From NCBI RefSeq assembly GCF_016924145.1, contig NZ_JAFFZO010000011.1, positions 62,001 to 126,000 on the forward strand: DNA of 64,000 nt, written 5' to 3'. The position numbers and the translations under genes are program-made. This DNA is from Amphritea pacifica. Lineage in GTDB: Bacteria; Pseudomonadota; Gammaproteobacteria; Pseudomonadales; Balneatricaceae. Position 1 is the stretch's first letter; each line of letters starts with the position of its first letter. Below, piece by piece: positions 45,084 through 53,493 of this stretch. The notes below the pieces were generated by a model, which worked only from the letters and a program-made list of their open reading frames with translations, had not been told where the DNA came from and made no database searches.

Positions 45084-45244
45084 AGAATTCCGAAGCGGTT
45101 GCAGGGTTCAGGAAGGGGTATTTTAACGCAGAATTTAAGCGGCGGTAACCGTTGAAAAAACGCTCTTTTGCCCCAATCTATCTTTTCTGATCTCAACTGC
45201 ATTCTTATTTTCAGAACTTCCCACAGGATCCAACAGGAAACTGC

Positions 45245-46195
45245 ATGACAACTGCGCTCTCCATAAAAGACCTGCGCAAGGTCTACAATAACGGCTTCGA
45301 AGCTCTCAAAGGGATCTCCTTTGAGGTGCAGGAAGGTGACTTCTTTGCCCTGCTGGGCCCCAACGGTGCCGGTAAATCAACTACCCTGGGGATTGTCTCA
45401 TCCCTGGTCAATAAAAGTTCCGGTCAGGTTGAAGTGTTTGGTTACAATCTTGATACCGATGCCAGCAAGGCGAAGTGTGAGCTGGGGGTTGTGCCCCAGG
45501 AGTTCAACTTCAATATGTTTGAGAAGGTCGAAGATATTCTTATTACCCAGGCTGGCTATTATGGCATTCCGGCGTCAGAAGCGAAGAAACGCAGTGAGTT
45601 TTATCTGCGTAAGCTGGGCTTATGGGATAAGAGGGACGGTCCTTCACGCAGTCTGTCCGGAGGGATGAAGCGCCGCCTGATGATCGCCCGGGCGCTGATG
45701 CACGAGCCTCGCTTGCTGATACTGGATGAACCAACTGCCGGTGTGGATATCGAACTGCGCCGCTCTATGTGGGAGTTTCTGCGGGAGATTAATGCCAAAG
45801 GCACCACCATTATTCTCACCACGCACTATCTGGAAGAGGCGGAAAGCCTGTGCCGGCATATCGGGATTATTGATCAGGGCACTATTATCACCAACACCAG
45901 TATGCGTGAACTGTTGCAGCAGCTGAACACTGAAACCTTTATTCTGGATATCAGCCCGGCGCAAACTGAGTGCCCACCGCTGGATGGCTATCAGGCTACG
46001 CTACAGGGCGACCATACACTGTTGGTGGATGTGGAAAAATCTCAGGGACTGAATCAGGTATTTGCCCAGTTATCAGCACAGGGGGTTGAGGTGACCAGTA
46101 TGCGCAATAAGAGTAACCGTCTGGAAGAGTTGTTTGTTTCGCTGGTGGATAAAACCCTTGGGAATCATGCAAAGGGAGGCTCTGACCATGAGTAA
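45245..46195 (+). CDS. ABC-2 type exporter ATPase (YadG-like)
   Basis: 316 residues with Walker A GPNGAGKS near residue 37, signature LSGGMKRR, Walker B LLILDEPTAGVD and the switch His in TTHYLEEAE. A C-terminal extension of about 90 residues (from NTETFILDIS) is typical of YadG-type exporters. Partner of the next gene, whose ATG lies inside its last codons. The substrate is unknown. Confidence 0.9.
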   Translation: MTTALSIKDLRKVYNNGFEALKGISFEVQEGDFFALLGPNGAGKSTTLGIVSSLVNKSSGQVEVFGYNLDTDASKAKCELGVVPQEFNFNMFEKVEDILITQAGYYGIPASEAKKRSEFYLRKLGLWDKRDGPSRSLSGGMKRRLMIARALMHEPRLLILDEPTAGVDIELRRSMWEFLREINAKGTTIILTTHYLEEAESLCRHIGIIDQGTIITNTSMRELLQQLNTETFILDISPAQTECPPLDGYQATLQGDHTLLVDVEKSQGLNQVFAQLSAQGVEVTSMRNKSNRLEELFVSLVDKTLGNHAKGGSDHE

Positions 46196-46961
46196 CCGCG
46201 AACTGTTTATCGCCTTCTGGACCATTCTGGTGAAAGAGATCCGCCGCTTTACCCGGATCTGGGCACAGACGCTGCTGCCGCCGGCGATCACCATGACACT
46301 CTATTTCATCATATTCGGCAATCTGATCGGCTCCCGGATCGGGCAGATGGGGGGCTTCAATTACATGGAGTTTATTGTTCCCGGCCTGATTATGATGTCG
46401 GTGATCACCAACTCCTATGGCAATGTGGTTTCTTCTTTCTATAGCACTAAGTTTCAGCGCCATATCGAAGAGCTACTGGTGTCACCCACCCCTAACTGGA
46501 TTATTCTGGCGGGTTATATTATCGGTGGTTCGGTGCGGGGGCTGCTGGTGGGGCTGATTGTCACCCTGCTATCGCTGTTTTTTACCGATCTCTATATCCA
46601 TAATTTCTGGGTGATCGTGTCGGTGGTGTTCCTCACCGCGATTCTGTTTTCGCTGGGGGGCTTTATCAATGCGGTGTTTGCCAACAGCTTTGATCATATA
46701 TCGATCATTCCTACCTTTGTGCTGACGCCGTTAACCTATCTGGGCGGGGTATTCTACTCGATAACCCTGTTGCCGGAGTTCTGGCAGCATGTCTCTCAGA
46801 TCAACCCGATACTCTATATGGTAAACACCTTCCGCTACGGTATTCTGGGGGTCAGTGATATTAATATCGGTGTCGCTTATGCCATGATCATCGGTGTAAT
46901 TGTGGTACTGTTCAGTTATTCAATGTATCTCCTGAATACAGGAAAAGGGATCCGGCAGTAA
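46188..46961 (+). CDS. ABC-2 type exporter permease (YadH-like)
   Basis: 257 residues from the ATG at 46188, with six membrane segments and the ABC-2 blocks YMEFIVPGLIMMSVI and LTYLGGVFYSITLLPEFW. It forms the membrane channel for the preceding ATPase, with which it overlaps by 8 nt. A Pseudomonas homologue pair (PA2811-PA2812) sits near queF as here. Confidence 0.9.
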   Translation: MSNRELFIAFWTILVKEIRRFTRIWAQTLLPPAITMTLYFIIFGNLIGSRIGQMGGFNYMEFIVPGLIMMSVITNSYGNVVSSFYSTKFQRHIEELLVSPTPNWIILAGYIIGGSVRGLLVGLIVTLLSLFFTDLYIHNFWVIVSVVFLTAILFSLGGFINAVFANSFDHISIIPTFVLTPLTYLGGVFYSITLLPEFWQHVSQINPILYMVNTFRYGILGVSDINIGVAYAMIIGVIVVLFSYSMYLLNTGKGIRQ

Positions 46962-46975
46962 GCGAGGCGGTTGCT

Positions 46976-47803
46976 ATGAAAGATCATCAGACAGGTTTGG
47001 AACACGCGCCGCTGGGGGCCGATACTCAGTATATCAATCAGTATGATGCCGGCCTGCTTTATCCGATTGCCAGGCACCTTAACTGGAAGTCCCAGGGAGT
47101 TGAGCGCAGTGAGCTGCCGTTTCAGGGCTGCGATATCTGGAATGCCTATGAGGTTTCCTGGTTAAACAACCGGGGCAAGCCGGTCGCCAGGCTGGCGGAG
47201 TTTCGCATTCCCGCTGACAGTGACAACATCATTGAGTCCAAGTCTTTCAAACTCTATCTCAACTCATTCAACCTGACCCGTTTTGACTCTGAGGCGCAGG
47301 TGCTTGCCCGTATGACTGAGGACCTGTCGGCCGCCGCGGGAGGCCGGGTGGAGGTATTACTCAAGCCGCTGGATAACAGCGAACCGATTAGCGCGTTTGA
47401 GGGCGATTGTCTGGATGAGCTGGATATTGAAGTCAGCGACTATAGTCCCGCTCCGGAGCGTCTTAAAGCAACCGGCGAAGTGGTGTCAGAATCGCTCTAC
47501 AGTCATCTGCTGAAATCCAACTGTCCGGTGACCGGTCAGCCGGACTGGGCCAGCATTGTGATCGCGTATCGTGGGCCAGCGATTGACCGCGAAGGACTGT
47601 TGCAATACCTGATCTCCTACCGTGAACACGGTGATTTTCATGAACAGTGTGTGGAATCGATCTTTATGGATATCTGGAACCGCTGTCAACCGGAAGCACT
47701 GACCGTCTATGCCCGTTATCTGCGACGTGGCGGACTTGATATTAACCCATGGCGCAGCAGCCAGGCGGGCCAGCCTGACAACCTGCGATTAAGCCGACAA
47801 TAA
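46976..47803 (+). CDS. queF: NADPH-dependent 7-cyano-7-deazaguanine reductase
   Basis: 275 residues, the long two-domain form of QueF. The signature ESKSFKLYLNSFN is near residue 82 and the active-site Cys lies near residue 183 in SNCPVTGQPDWA. It reduces preQ0 to preQ1, the last free-base step of queuosine biosynthesis. It follows the permease by 14 nt and is probably co-transcribed. Confidence 0.97.
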   Translation: MKDHQTGLEHAPLGADTQYINQYDAGLLYPIARHLNWKSQGVERSELPFQGCDIWNAYEVSWLNNRGKPVARLAEFRIPADSDNIIESKSFKLYLNSFNLTRFDSEAQVLARMTEDLSAAAGGRVEVLLKPLDNSEPISAFEGDCLDELDIEVSDYSPAPERLKATGEVVSESLYSHLLKSNCPVTGQPDWASIVIAYRGPAIDREGLLQYLISYREHGDFHEQCVESIFMDIWNRCQPEALTVYARYLRRGGLDINPWRSSQAGQPDNLRLSRQ

Positions 47804-47827
47804 CCACAACAGCTAACAGGATCTTCT

Positions 47828-48382
47828 ATGGACGCTATCGATAATCTGCTTAACCGGGTGTCAATTCCCCGGCTTGAAGGGCCTGCGCCCAGCGCTGATC
47901 AGCTTGATATTCTGTTTCGTGCGGCACTGCGGGCACCGGACCATGGCGCCCTGCGGCCATGGCGCTTTCTGACGATACAGGGTGATGCGCTGTACAAACT
48001 GGGGCAGCTCTATGTTCAGGCCGCGCTTCAGGACGAACCAGGCCTGGCCGCAGAAAAACGCACTAAACTGGAAAATATGCCGCTACGGGCACCATTGTTG
48101 ATTGTGGCAATTGCGGCGTTGCAGGAGCATTTCAAGGTGCCTGGTTCAGAGCAACTGATTGCGGCGGGCTGCGCCGTACAGAATATGCTACTCGCGGCTC
48201 ATGCCCAGGGGCTTGGCGCGATGTGGCGCACTGGTGATATGGCCTATAACGCAACGGTAAAAAAAGGTCTCGGGTTAAGCGAACATGAACAGATCATCGG
48301 ATTTATCTACCTTGGCGCGCCCGCAAAAGGAAAGCCTGTACCGCAACTGGAAGTAAACGATTTTGTGACAGAGTGGAACTGA
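47828..48382 (+). CDS. nitroreductase-family FMN protein (YdjA-like)
   Basis: 184 residues with the nitroreductase pattern: RAALRAPDHGALRPWRF for FMN phosphate binding near residue 30, CAVQNMLLAAHAQGLGAMWR near 118, and IGFIYLGAPAKGKPVP near the end. The short YdjA-type form is a dimer with one domain lacking. The physiological substrate is unknown. Confidence 0.88.
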   Translation: MDAIDNLLNRVSIPRLEGPAPSADQLDILFRAALRAPDHGALRPWRFLTIQGDALYKLGQLYVQAALQDEPGLAAEKRTKLENMPLRAPLLIVAIAALQEHFKVPGSEQLIAAGCAVQNMLLAAHAQGLGAMWRTGDMAYNATVKKGLGLSEHEQIIGFIYLGAPAKGKPVPQLEVNDFVTEWN

Positions 48383-48396
48383 AAAGAGAGGCAACC

Positions 48397-48858
48397 ATGA
48401 GTGAGCATCAGCAAACCGCCGAACAGTTTCTTGAGTGGCTGAAAGGTCAGATACCGCTGATCAATCATATGGGCCTGGCCGAACCCACTTACGATGGTGT
48501 TTCACTCACCCTGTCTGCCGCCCTGGCGCCCAATGTTAATGATAAAGGCACCGGCTTTGGCGGCTCACTGGCGACCCTCGCGACTCTTTGCGGCTGGGCG
48601 ATGGTGACCCTCTATATGCGACAGCAGGGACGTGACTGCGATGTGATGATCCGTGACAGCCAGCTTAAGTATCTGTTGCCGGTGACCGGAGACTTTGGCG
48701 CGATAACCCGCTTACCCGAACAGGCCGAGCTGGATACCTTTATAAGCTTTATGGACAGTAAAGGCCGTGGCCGCCTCAATCTCGATGTTGAGATCCGTCA
48801 GGGGGATAAGGTGGCGATGACATTAAGCGGTGCCTATGTGGCGGTGGAAAGGGGTTAA
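48397..48858 (+). CDS. YiiD C-terminal-type thioesterase
   Basis: 153 residues from the ATG at 48397, with GAGAGG upstream. It has a hot-dog-fold pattern with the conserved NDKGTGFGGSLATLATLCGW stretch near residue 50. It corresponds to the stand-alone thioesterase domain found at the C-terminus of YiiD. The acyl substrate is unknown. It is separated by 14 nt from the nitroreductase gene. Confidence 0.78.
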   Translation: MSEHQQTAEQFLEWLKGQIPLINHMGLAEPTYDGVSLTLSAALAPNVNDKGTGFGGSLATLATLCGWAMVTLYMRQQGRDCDVMIRDSQLKYLLPVTGDFGAITRLPEQAELDTFISFMDSKGRGRLNLDVEIRQGDKVAMTLSGAYVAVERG

Positions 48859-48891
48859 AAACGGAGGGCTGAAGTCCGAAAATAATTTATT

Positions 48892-48967
48892 ATTGTGGGA
48901 GCGACGCCCTCGTCGCGATTGACCATCTCAGTTATGCCAATCGGCACGGGGGCGTGCCTCCCACAAT
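48892..48967. repeat. REP-like twin-hairpin repeat
   Basis: ATTGTGGGAG (48892-48901) pairs with CTCCCACAAT (48958-48967). Inside, GCGACG/CGTCGC and GGCACG/CGTGCC form two further hairpins. The GTGGGAGCGAC start is like REP elements of pseudomonads. Located between convergent genes, where it can also act as a terminator. Confidence 0.7.
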
Positions 48968-48976
48968 TGCTTTAAG

Positions 48977-49540
48977 TTACTGCTTTAATACCACACTCTG
49001 AATCACAATCGGCTCTAGCGGTACATCTTTATAAGGCCCCTGACGGCCGGTCTGTACATGGCCGATCTGGGTGATGACATCCATGCCGTTGACCACTTTA
49101 CCAAACACCGCATAGCCAGGGCGTGGGCCGTTGGCATTGAGGAAGTCGTTGTTTTTCAGGTTGATAAAGAACTGCGAGGTGGCGCTGTTTGGATCATTGG
49201 TGCGGGCCATCGCAATAGTGCCGCGCATATTGGGCAGGCCGTTGGTGGATTCGTTACTGACCGGTGGCAGGGTATCTTTACGCTCCATATCCACGGTAAA
49301 ACCGCCGCCCTGGATCATAAAGTTATCGATCACCCGGTGGAAAATCGTATCGGTGAAAAAACCGTTTTCGACATAGCGTTGAAAGTTAGCTACGGTCAGT
49401 GGGGCTTGTTCCGGCATCAGTTCAAGCTCAATAACACCGGCACTGGTGGTCATCACCACAACCGGGTTAACCTGTTCGGCAACTGCCGGGCTGAGAAACG
49501 TGACACTCAATAGAAGTGATAGCAGATATCTCTTTAACAT
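48977..49540 (-). CDS. periplasmic cyclophilin-type peptidyl-prolyl isomerase
   Basis: 187 residues with a signal peptide (MLKRYLLSLLLSVTFLSPAVA). The catalytic cyclophilin core has FHRVIDNFMIQGGGF near residue 67, ARTNDPNSATSQFFINL and YAVFGKVVNGMDV. It resembles PpiA and would assist folding of periplasmic and outer-membrane proteins. It lies 9 nt after the DUF4197 gene. Confidence 0.92.
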   Translation of the reverse strand: MLKRYLLSLLLSVTFLSPAVAEQVNPVVVMTTSAGVIELELMPEQAPLTVANFQRYVENGFFTDTIFHRVIDNFMIQGGGFTVDMERKDTLPPVSNESTNGLPNMRGTIAMARTNDPNSATSQFFINLKNNDFLNANGPRPGYAVFGKVVNGMDVITQIGHVQTGRQGPYKDVPLEPIVIQSVVLKQ

Positions 49541-49549
49541 TGTTATTCC

Positions 49550-50332
49550 TTAAAAATTGAATACTTGTTTCAGCAGGTCGGTGGTGCGCGCCGCCGGATT
49601 CTCACGGATCTTTTTCTCTTCCGCAGCCAGCATAGTGAACAGGCCGTTCAGGGCTTCCTCGGTGACGTAATCTTCAAGATTATAATTCTGCGCCAGATCG
49701 CCGACCATAGGCACTTTAGTCGCTTCCTGTGTCAGCTCTCCATAGTACTTTGTCACACCAACCTGATCCATCGAGGTTTTCACCGAAGGACGGAACAGCT
49801 CGCTCAGACGGGTTGAGGTTTTTTCACGAAAATACTCGGTTGCCGCGTTATCGGGGCCATTGAGTATATTACGGGCATCCTCGATGCTCATCTCTTTGAT
49901 CGCTGTCACCAGAATCCCGGTGGCTTCCGGCGCGGCCTGTTCCGCTGCCCGGTTCATGCTCAGTTCAAACTGATCGACCTGTGAACCCAGACCAAACTTT
50001 CTCAGCAGACCACTGGCCTGTTGCAACTGGTCCGGCAACGGAATCTTAATCTGCGCATTGTTAAAATAACCATTTTCCTGGCTCACGGTTTCAATGGCCT
50101 GCCGACTGCCCACTTCCAGCGCCTCTTTGAGTCCGGCGATTACCGTGTTGTAGTCGAGGTTGTTGTTGGCTGCGCTGCCTGTCGTGGATGGCGTGCTGGT
50201 TTTCTGCTCGATCAGTTGTTTGCCGCTCTCTTCAACCTTTTTCAACAGATCGCCGAAACCGGCAAACGCGGTCGCGGCGATGGTGCAAGAGAGCAGGGCG
50301 ATGCCTGCTTTACCGATGGTGGCCTTGCGCAT
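49550..50332 (-). CDS. DUF4197 protein
   Basis: 260 residues from the ATG at 50330-50332 ([16 protein letters not shown]), which has GGGAG upstream. A signal peptide (to about AFA) is followed by a helical domain with KIPLPDQL and [20 protein letters not shown], the DUF4197 signature. Function is unknown; it is secreted to the periplasm. Probably co-transcribed with the cyclophilin gene. Confidence 0.85.
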   Translation of the reverse strand: MRKATIGKAGIALLSCTIAATAFAGFGDLLKKVEESGKQLIEQKTSTPSTTGSAANNNLDYNTVIAGLKEALEVGSRQAIETVSQENGYFNNAQIKIPLPDQLQQASGLLRKFGLGSQVDQFELSMNRAAEQAAPEATGILVTAIKEMSIEDARNILNGPDNAATEYFREKTSTRLSELFRPSVKTSMDQVGVTKYYGELTQEATKVPMVGDLAQNYNLEDYVTEEALNGLFTMLAAEEKKIRENPAARTTDLLKQVFNF

Positions 50333-50538
50333 AGTGAGTTCTCCCTGCGGGCTTGGTGTGGATTGGTCCAGTCTAAGCATTAATGCTTAAAATTACCTTA
50401 ATAATCGTTGAGGAGAGAATATACCGTCTTGTTTCATCTGAACACAGATCAAACTTTACCTTTCTTTACCTGCGGACGACTTAATATTCTGATCAGGACG
50501 ATTAAAATAGCCTGATCAAATCATTTATGGAGTTCAGC

Positions 50539-51078
50539 ATGGATAGTCGTTCTCAATTTACTAAAACAACGGTGGCTCTGCACTGGATAATTGCCATTGC
50601 TATGATTGGCAGTCTGGCATTCGGAATGTTTATCGAAGAGCTGCCGCGGGGCCCGGAAAAAATTGAGCTGATCGGTCTGCACAAGTCGATTGGTGTGCTG
50701 GTATTAGTGGTGGCCCTTTATCGCCTTATCTGGCGCATCCGTAATCGTATGCCCGAGCACTTATCGCCGGTAGCTGAATGGCAGGAAAAGGTAACCACGG
50801 TTGTGCACTTTATCCTCCTGGCTGGCACCTTGCTGATGCCGATCTCCGGCATGCTGATGTCGATTGGTGGGGGGCATTCAATAGCTGTTTTTGGTTTAGA
50901 ACTGATTGCCGGTGGCGACAAGAATGAGTTGCTGGGGGAAACGGGAAAAATCATGCATGGTCTGGGTGGCAATGTGATGATCGCCGCGATCGCTCTGCAT
51001 GTTGTGGCTTCTGTGAAACACCACTTGCTGACCAAAGATGGCACCTTGCAACGGATGCTGGGCCGCCGGGTGGCCTGA
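50539..51078 (+). CDS. cytochrome b561
   Basis: 179 residues from the ATG at 50539, chosen because GGAG lies 6 nt upstream; an ATG four codons earlier has no ribosome site. Four membrane segments carry the haem-b histidines (ALHWIIA, GLHKSIG, VHFILLAG, ALHVVASVKHH). It would transfer electrons from quinol in the inner membrane; some relatives act as superoxide oxidases. It is monocistronic, with a repeat-rich region downstream. Confidence 0.9.
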   Translation: MDSRSQFTKTTVALHWIIAIAMIGSLAFGMFIEELPRGPEKIELIGLHKSIGVLVLVVALYRLIWRIRNRMPEHLSPVAEWQEKVTTVVHFILLAGTLLMPISGMLMSIGGGHSIAVFGLELIAGGDKNELLGETGKIMHGLGGNVMIAAIALHVVASVKHHLLTKDGTLQRMLGRRVA

Positions 51079-51210
51079 TACATCAACCGGGTTTGAAGGG
51101 GATCAAAAGCCGCGTAATGCGGCTTTTTTATTGCTTGCTGATAAGAAAAAGCCCCTGTAGCCTTTACGCTTGTCTCTGTGTCCTCCGTGCCCTCTGTGGT
51201 GAGACCGCAG

Positions 51211-51412
51211 TTGTAGGCGCTGCATCTTGCAGCGATAAAGCTGTTGTAGGAGCTGCATCTTGCAGCGATAAAGCTTTGCATTTGCTCAGCCCCTCGCCGC
51301 TGGAAGCGATTCCTGTGTCCCCCGTGGTGAGCCCGCTGTTGTAGGAGCTGCATCTTGCAGCGATAAAGCTTTGCATTTGCGCAGCCCTTCGCCGCTGGAA
51401 GCGGCTCCTACC
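51211..51412. repeat. REP/palindromic repeat array
   Basis: Three copies of a 30-nt unit that starts TTGTAGG(A/C)GCTGCATC begin at 51211, 51244 and 51339. Two copies continue with GCTTTGCATTTG and end in GCCGCTGGAAGCG(A/G)(T/C)TCCT (about 51315 and 51412). Unit ends are inverted repeats (GTAGGAGC / GCTCCTAC). A second motif, CTTTACGCTTGTCTCTGTG, occurs at about 51159 and 51459. No gene is present between 51079 and 51531. Confidence 0.75.
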
Positions 51413-51531
51413 CTATAAAGCGGGATCACAGAGAGCACCGGGAAGAGCCCCCTTTAGCCTTTACGCTTGTCTCTGTGAGCTCTGTGTTCTCTGTGCTAAC
51501 ACAGCTCTTTGCCTATCCCTTACGTGGATGT

Positions 51532-51957
51532 TTACTGGCTGATACAACGGGCGGCTATCTCTGTTCCCTGCGGCAGGCTGAAACTCGTTTTGTCATCGCT
51601 GTAACGGGCTACTTCGGGGCAGTTGTCAGGATTGATCGCAACGGCAGGCAGACTTAGTTCCCAGCCATTCTCAATGTTGCTGATATCCCGGGGGATCTTA
51701 TAGCCGAATATGGTGCTGAAGTGCTTATCTACCGCTTTGCGGGTCTCTTTCTTCAGAAACAGATGCCAGTGCCTGGTGGAACCGATATACCGTGGCGGTG
51801 TTTTGTAGGCAGACAGTATTCGCACCGATATCTGGCGAAAATGGTTGATGCTCTGTTGAGAAACGGTAAAGCTTTTCTCCCGGCTTTCTGCATTCACCCT
51901 GGGGCACTGAATGGTCAGAATCGCGCTGATAATGAATAAAGAGATTCGTAACGGCAT
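51532..51957 (-). CDS. hypothetical secreted protein
   Basis: 141 residues from the ATG at 51955-51957 (a TTG at 51969 is also in frame). An N-terminal signal (RISLFIISAILTIQC) is followed by a charged soluble domain with two cysteines near the C-terminus. No family is recognised. It is isolated between the repeat array and a convergently spaced lipoprotein gene on the same strand. Confidence 0.5.
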   Translation of the reverse strand: MPLRISLFIISAILTIQCPRVNAESREKSFTVSQQSINHFRQISVRILSAYKTPPRYIGSTRHWHLFLKKETRKAVDKHFSTIFGYKIPRDISNIENGWELSLPAVAINPDNCPEVARYSDDKTSFSLPQGTEIAARCISQ

Positions 51958-52048
51958 AGATTTATACAACCTGTCCTACGCTTAATCGCGATAATGAAAG
52001 ATAGTTGTTCAGACCTATGACTCTGAGAGCCTGGAAAAATTCCATTAA

Positions 52049-52660
52049 TTATAACGCGTTATGTTCTTTCAATAGCTCCGATAGTCTTAATGCAAGCTGC
52101 TGATAACCCAGGTTATTGAAATGGACCGGGTCCGATTTAAAACGGTTGTCGTGCAACAGGCTGGCAACTATTTCAGGCTCGATCACCAGTTGCTGCTCTT
52201 CAGCCAGTTCCTGATAGAGAGGGGCGCTGGCAGAGAACAGGTTTTTTTCCGGAACCGCGATCAGCACAACATCAATATTCTGCGACTTTGCCAGCGAGAT
52301 CATTTGGGACAGATTCTGTTTTAGCTGCGCTCTGTCCAGATTGCGCAGAATATCATTGCCACCCTCCAGCAGAATCAGCAGGGCAGGCTGGTGCTGATCG
52401 AGCAATGCAGGCAGACGTTGTAAGCCTTCAGCTGTGGTTTCTCCAGAGACGCCGGCATTGATAACCCGACGACCCGTCAGTTGTTCCAGCTGCGTAGGAT
52501 AATCCCCGCCATTACGGCTGCCGACCCCATGAGTGAGACTGTCGCCAAACGCCAGGATCACGGCTTCAGGCGGGATATAGGTTAGTTCTTTCTGCTCGCT
52601 GCAGCCGACTAATGTCAGCAGCAGCGTCAGTAAAATAGTTTTAACGCTGATTCCATTCAA
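52049..52660 (-). CDS. TesA-like SGNH/GDSL lipoprotein esterase
   Basis: 203 residues with TTG start at 52658-52660, chosen because GGAG lies 7 nt upstream and the following residues form a lipoprotein signal (KTILLTLLLTLVGC, lipobox Cys near residue 19). Catalytic blocks are AFGDSLTHGVG (Ser), GVSGETT (Gly), EGGNDILRN (Asn) and DPVHFNNLGY (Asp/His). It is a thioesterase/lysophospholipase type. The start lies within the last codons of the hisA-like gene. Confidence 0.83.
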   Translation of the reverse strand: MNGISVKTILLTLLLTLVGCSEQKELTYIPPEAVILAFGDSLTHGVGSRNGGDYPTQLEQLTGRRVINAGVSGETTAEGLQRLPALLDQHQPALLILLEGGNDILRNLDRAQLKQNLSQMISLAKSQNIDVVLIAVPEKNLFSASAPLYQELAEEQQLVIEPEIVASLLHDNRFKSDPVHFNNLGYQQLALRLSELLKEHNAL

Positions 52661-53411
52661 TGCATTGCTCCAGTGTGACACCGCTGCCGCCGAAGATATC
52701 CAGCGCGCTGCCGATGGTGAGATCGACCTTGCCATTAGATAGCTGGTCGACCAGTTTCAGATCGTCGAGTGAGCGAGCGCCGCCGGCATAGGTCACCGGA
52801 ATCGGGCAGGTCTCACCCAACAGTTTAACCAGTTCTTCATCAATTCCCGATTGCAGACCTTCAACATCCGCCGCATGGATCAGAAATTCTGCACAGTGCT
52901 GACTGAGTTTGGCCAGAGTCTCTGCATCCACCTGAGTATCAGTCACGGTCTGCCAGCGATCGGTGGCGATATTCCAGCCAGTGTCTGTGCGTCGGCAACT
53001 CAGATCAAGAATCAGCCGCTCTTTGCCGGTAATCGCTTTGATCGCTTCTAATCGATCCCAACTGAACTGTCCGTGATCAAACAGCCAGGAGGTGACGATC
53101 ACATGGGAAGCTCCGGCCTCAATAAATTCCGCCGCATTGGTGTTGTTCACACCGCCACCAAACTGCAGCCCGTCGGGCCAGGCTTGCAGCGCCAGTAGTG
53201 CCTGCTCTTTGTTACCAGGCCCTAACGCAATCACATGGCCACCGGTCAGATTATGCTGACGGTAGAGGCCAGCGTAATACGCAGCATCATACTGACTGAC
53301 AAAATTGGTCTCGGCACCCTGATCATTCAGGCTGCCTCCCACAATCTGTTTTACCTGACCCTGGTGCAGGTCGATACAGGGGCGAAACTGGGTCAAAGAA
53401 CTGTACTCCAT
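52641..53411 (-). CDS. HisA-type isomerase of the eukaryotic (HIS6) form
   Basis: 256 residues with the TIM-barrel fold. The N-terminus FRPCIDLHQGQVKQIVGGSL and the block LQFGGGVNNTNAAEFIEAGA match the eukaryotic HIS6 form of ProFAR isomerase rather than bacterial HisA. It would convert ProFAR to PRFAR in histidine biosynthesis. It stands outside any his operon, followed by an overlapping esterase gene, so a role in another pathway is possible. Confidence 0.8.
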   Translation of the reverse strand: MEYSSLTQFRPCIDLHQGQVKQIVGGSLNDQGAETNFVSQYDAAYYAGLYRQHNLTGGHVIALGPGNKEQALLALQAWPDGLQFGGGVNNTNAAEFIEAGASHVIVTSWLFDHGQFSWDRLEAIKAITGKERLILDLSCRRTDTGWNIATDRWQTVTDTQVDAETLAKLSQHCAEFLIHAADVEGLQSGIDEELVKLLGETCPIPVTYAGGARSLDDLKLVDQLSNGKVDLTIGSALDIFGGSGVTLEQCIEWNQR

Positions 53412-53493
53412 CGGTATTCAAATGAGGCAGCATTGTAGCAGATCTCAACAGTGACGGAATGTCAGGTGCAATATTCCCGTATTAACTCGTGAG

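Noticed and set aside
51211-51368. CRISPR array
   Set aside because: Repeat spacing is irregular (33 and 95 nt), the repeat is itself palindromic with a shared tail, and no cas genes are present; REP-type repeats fit better.
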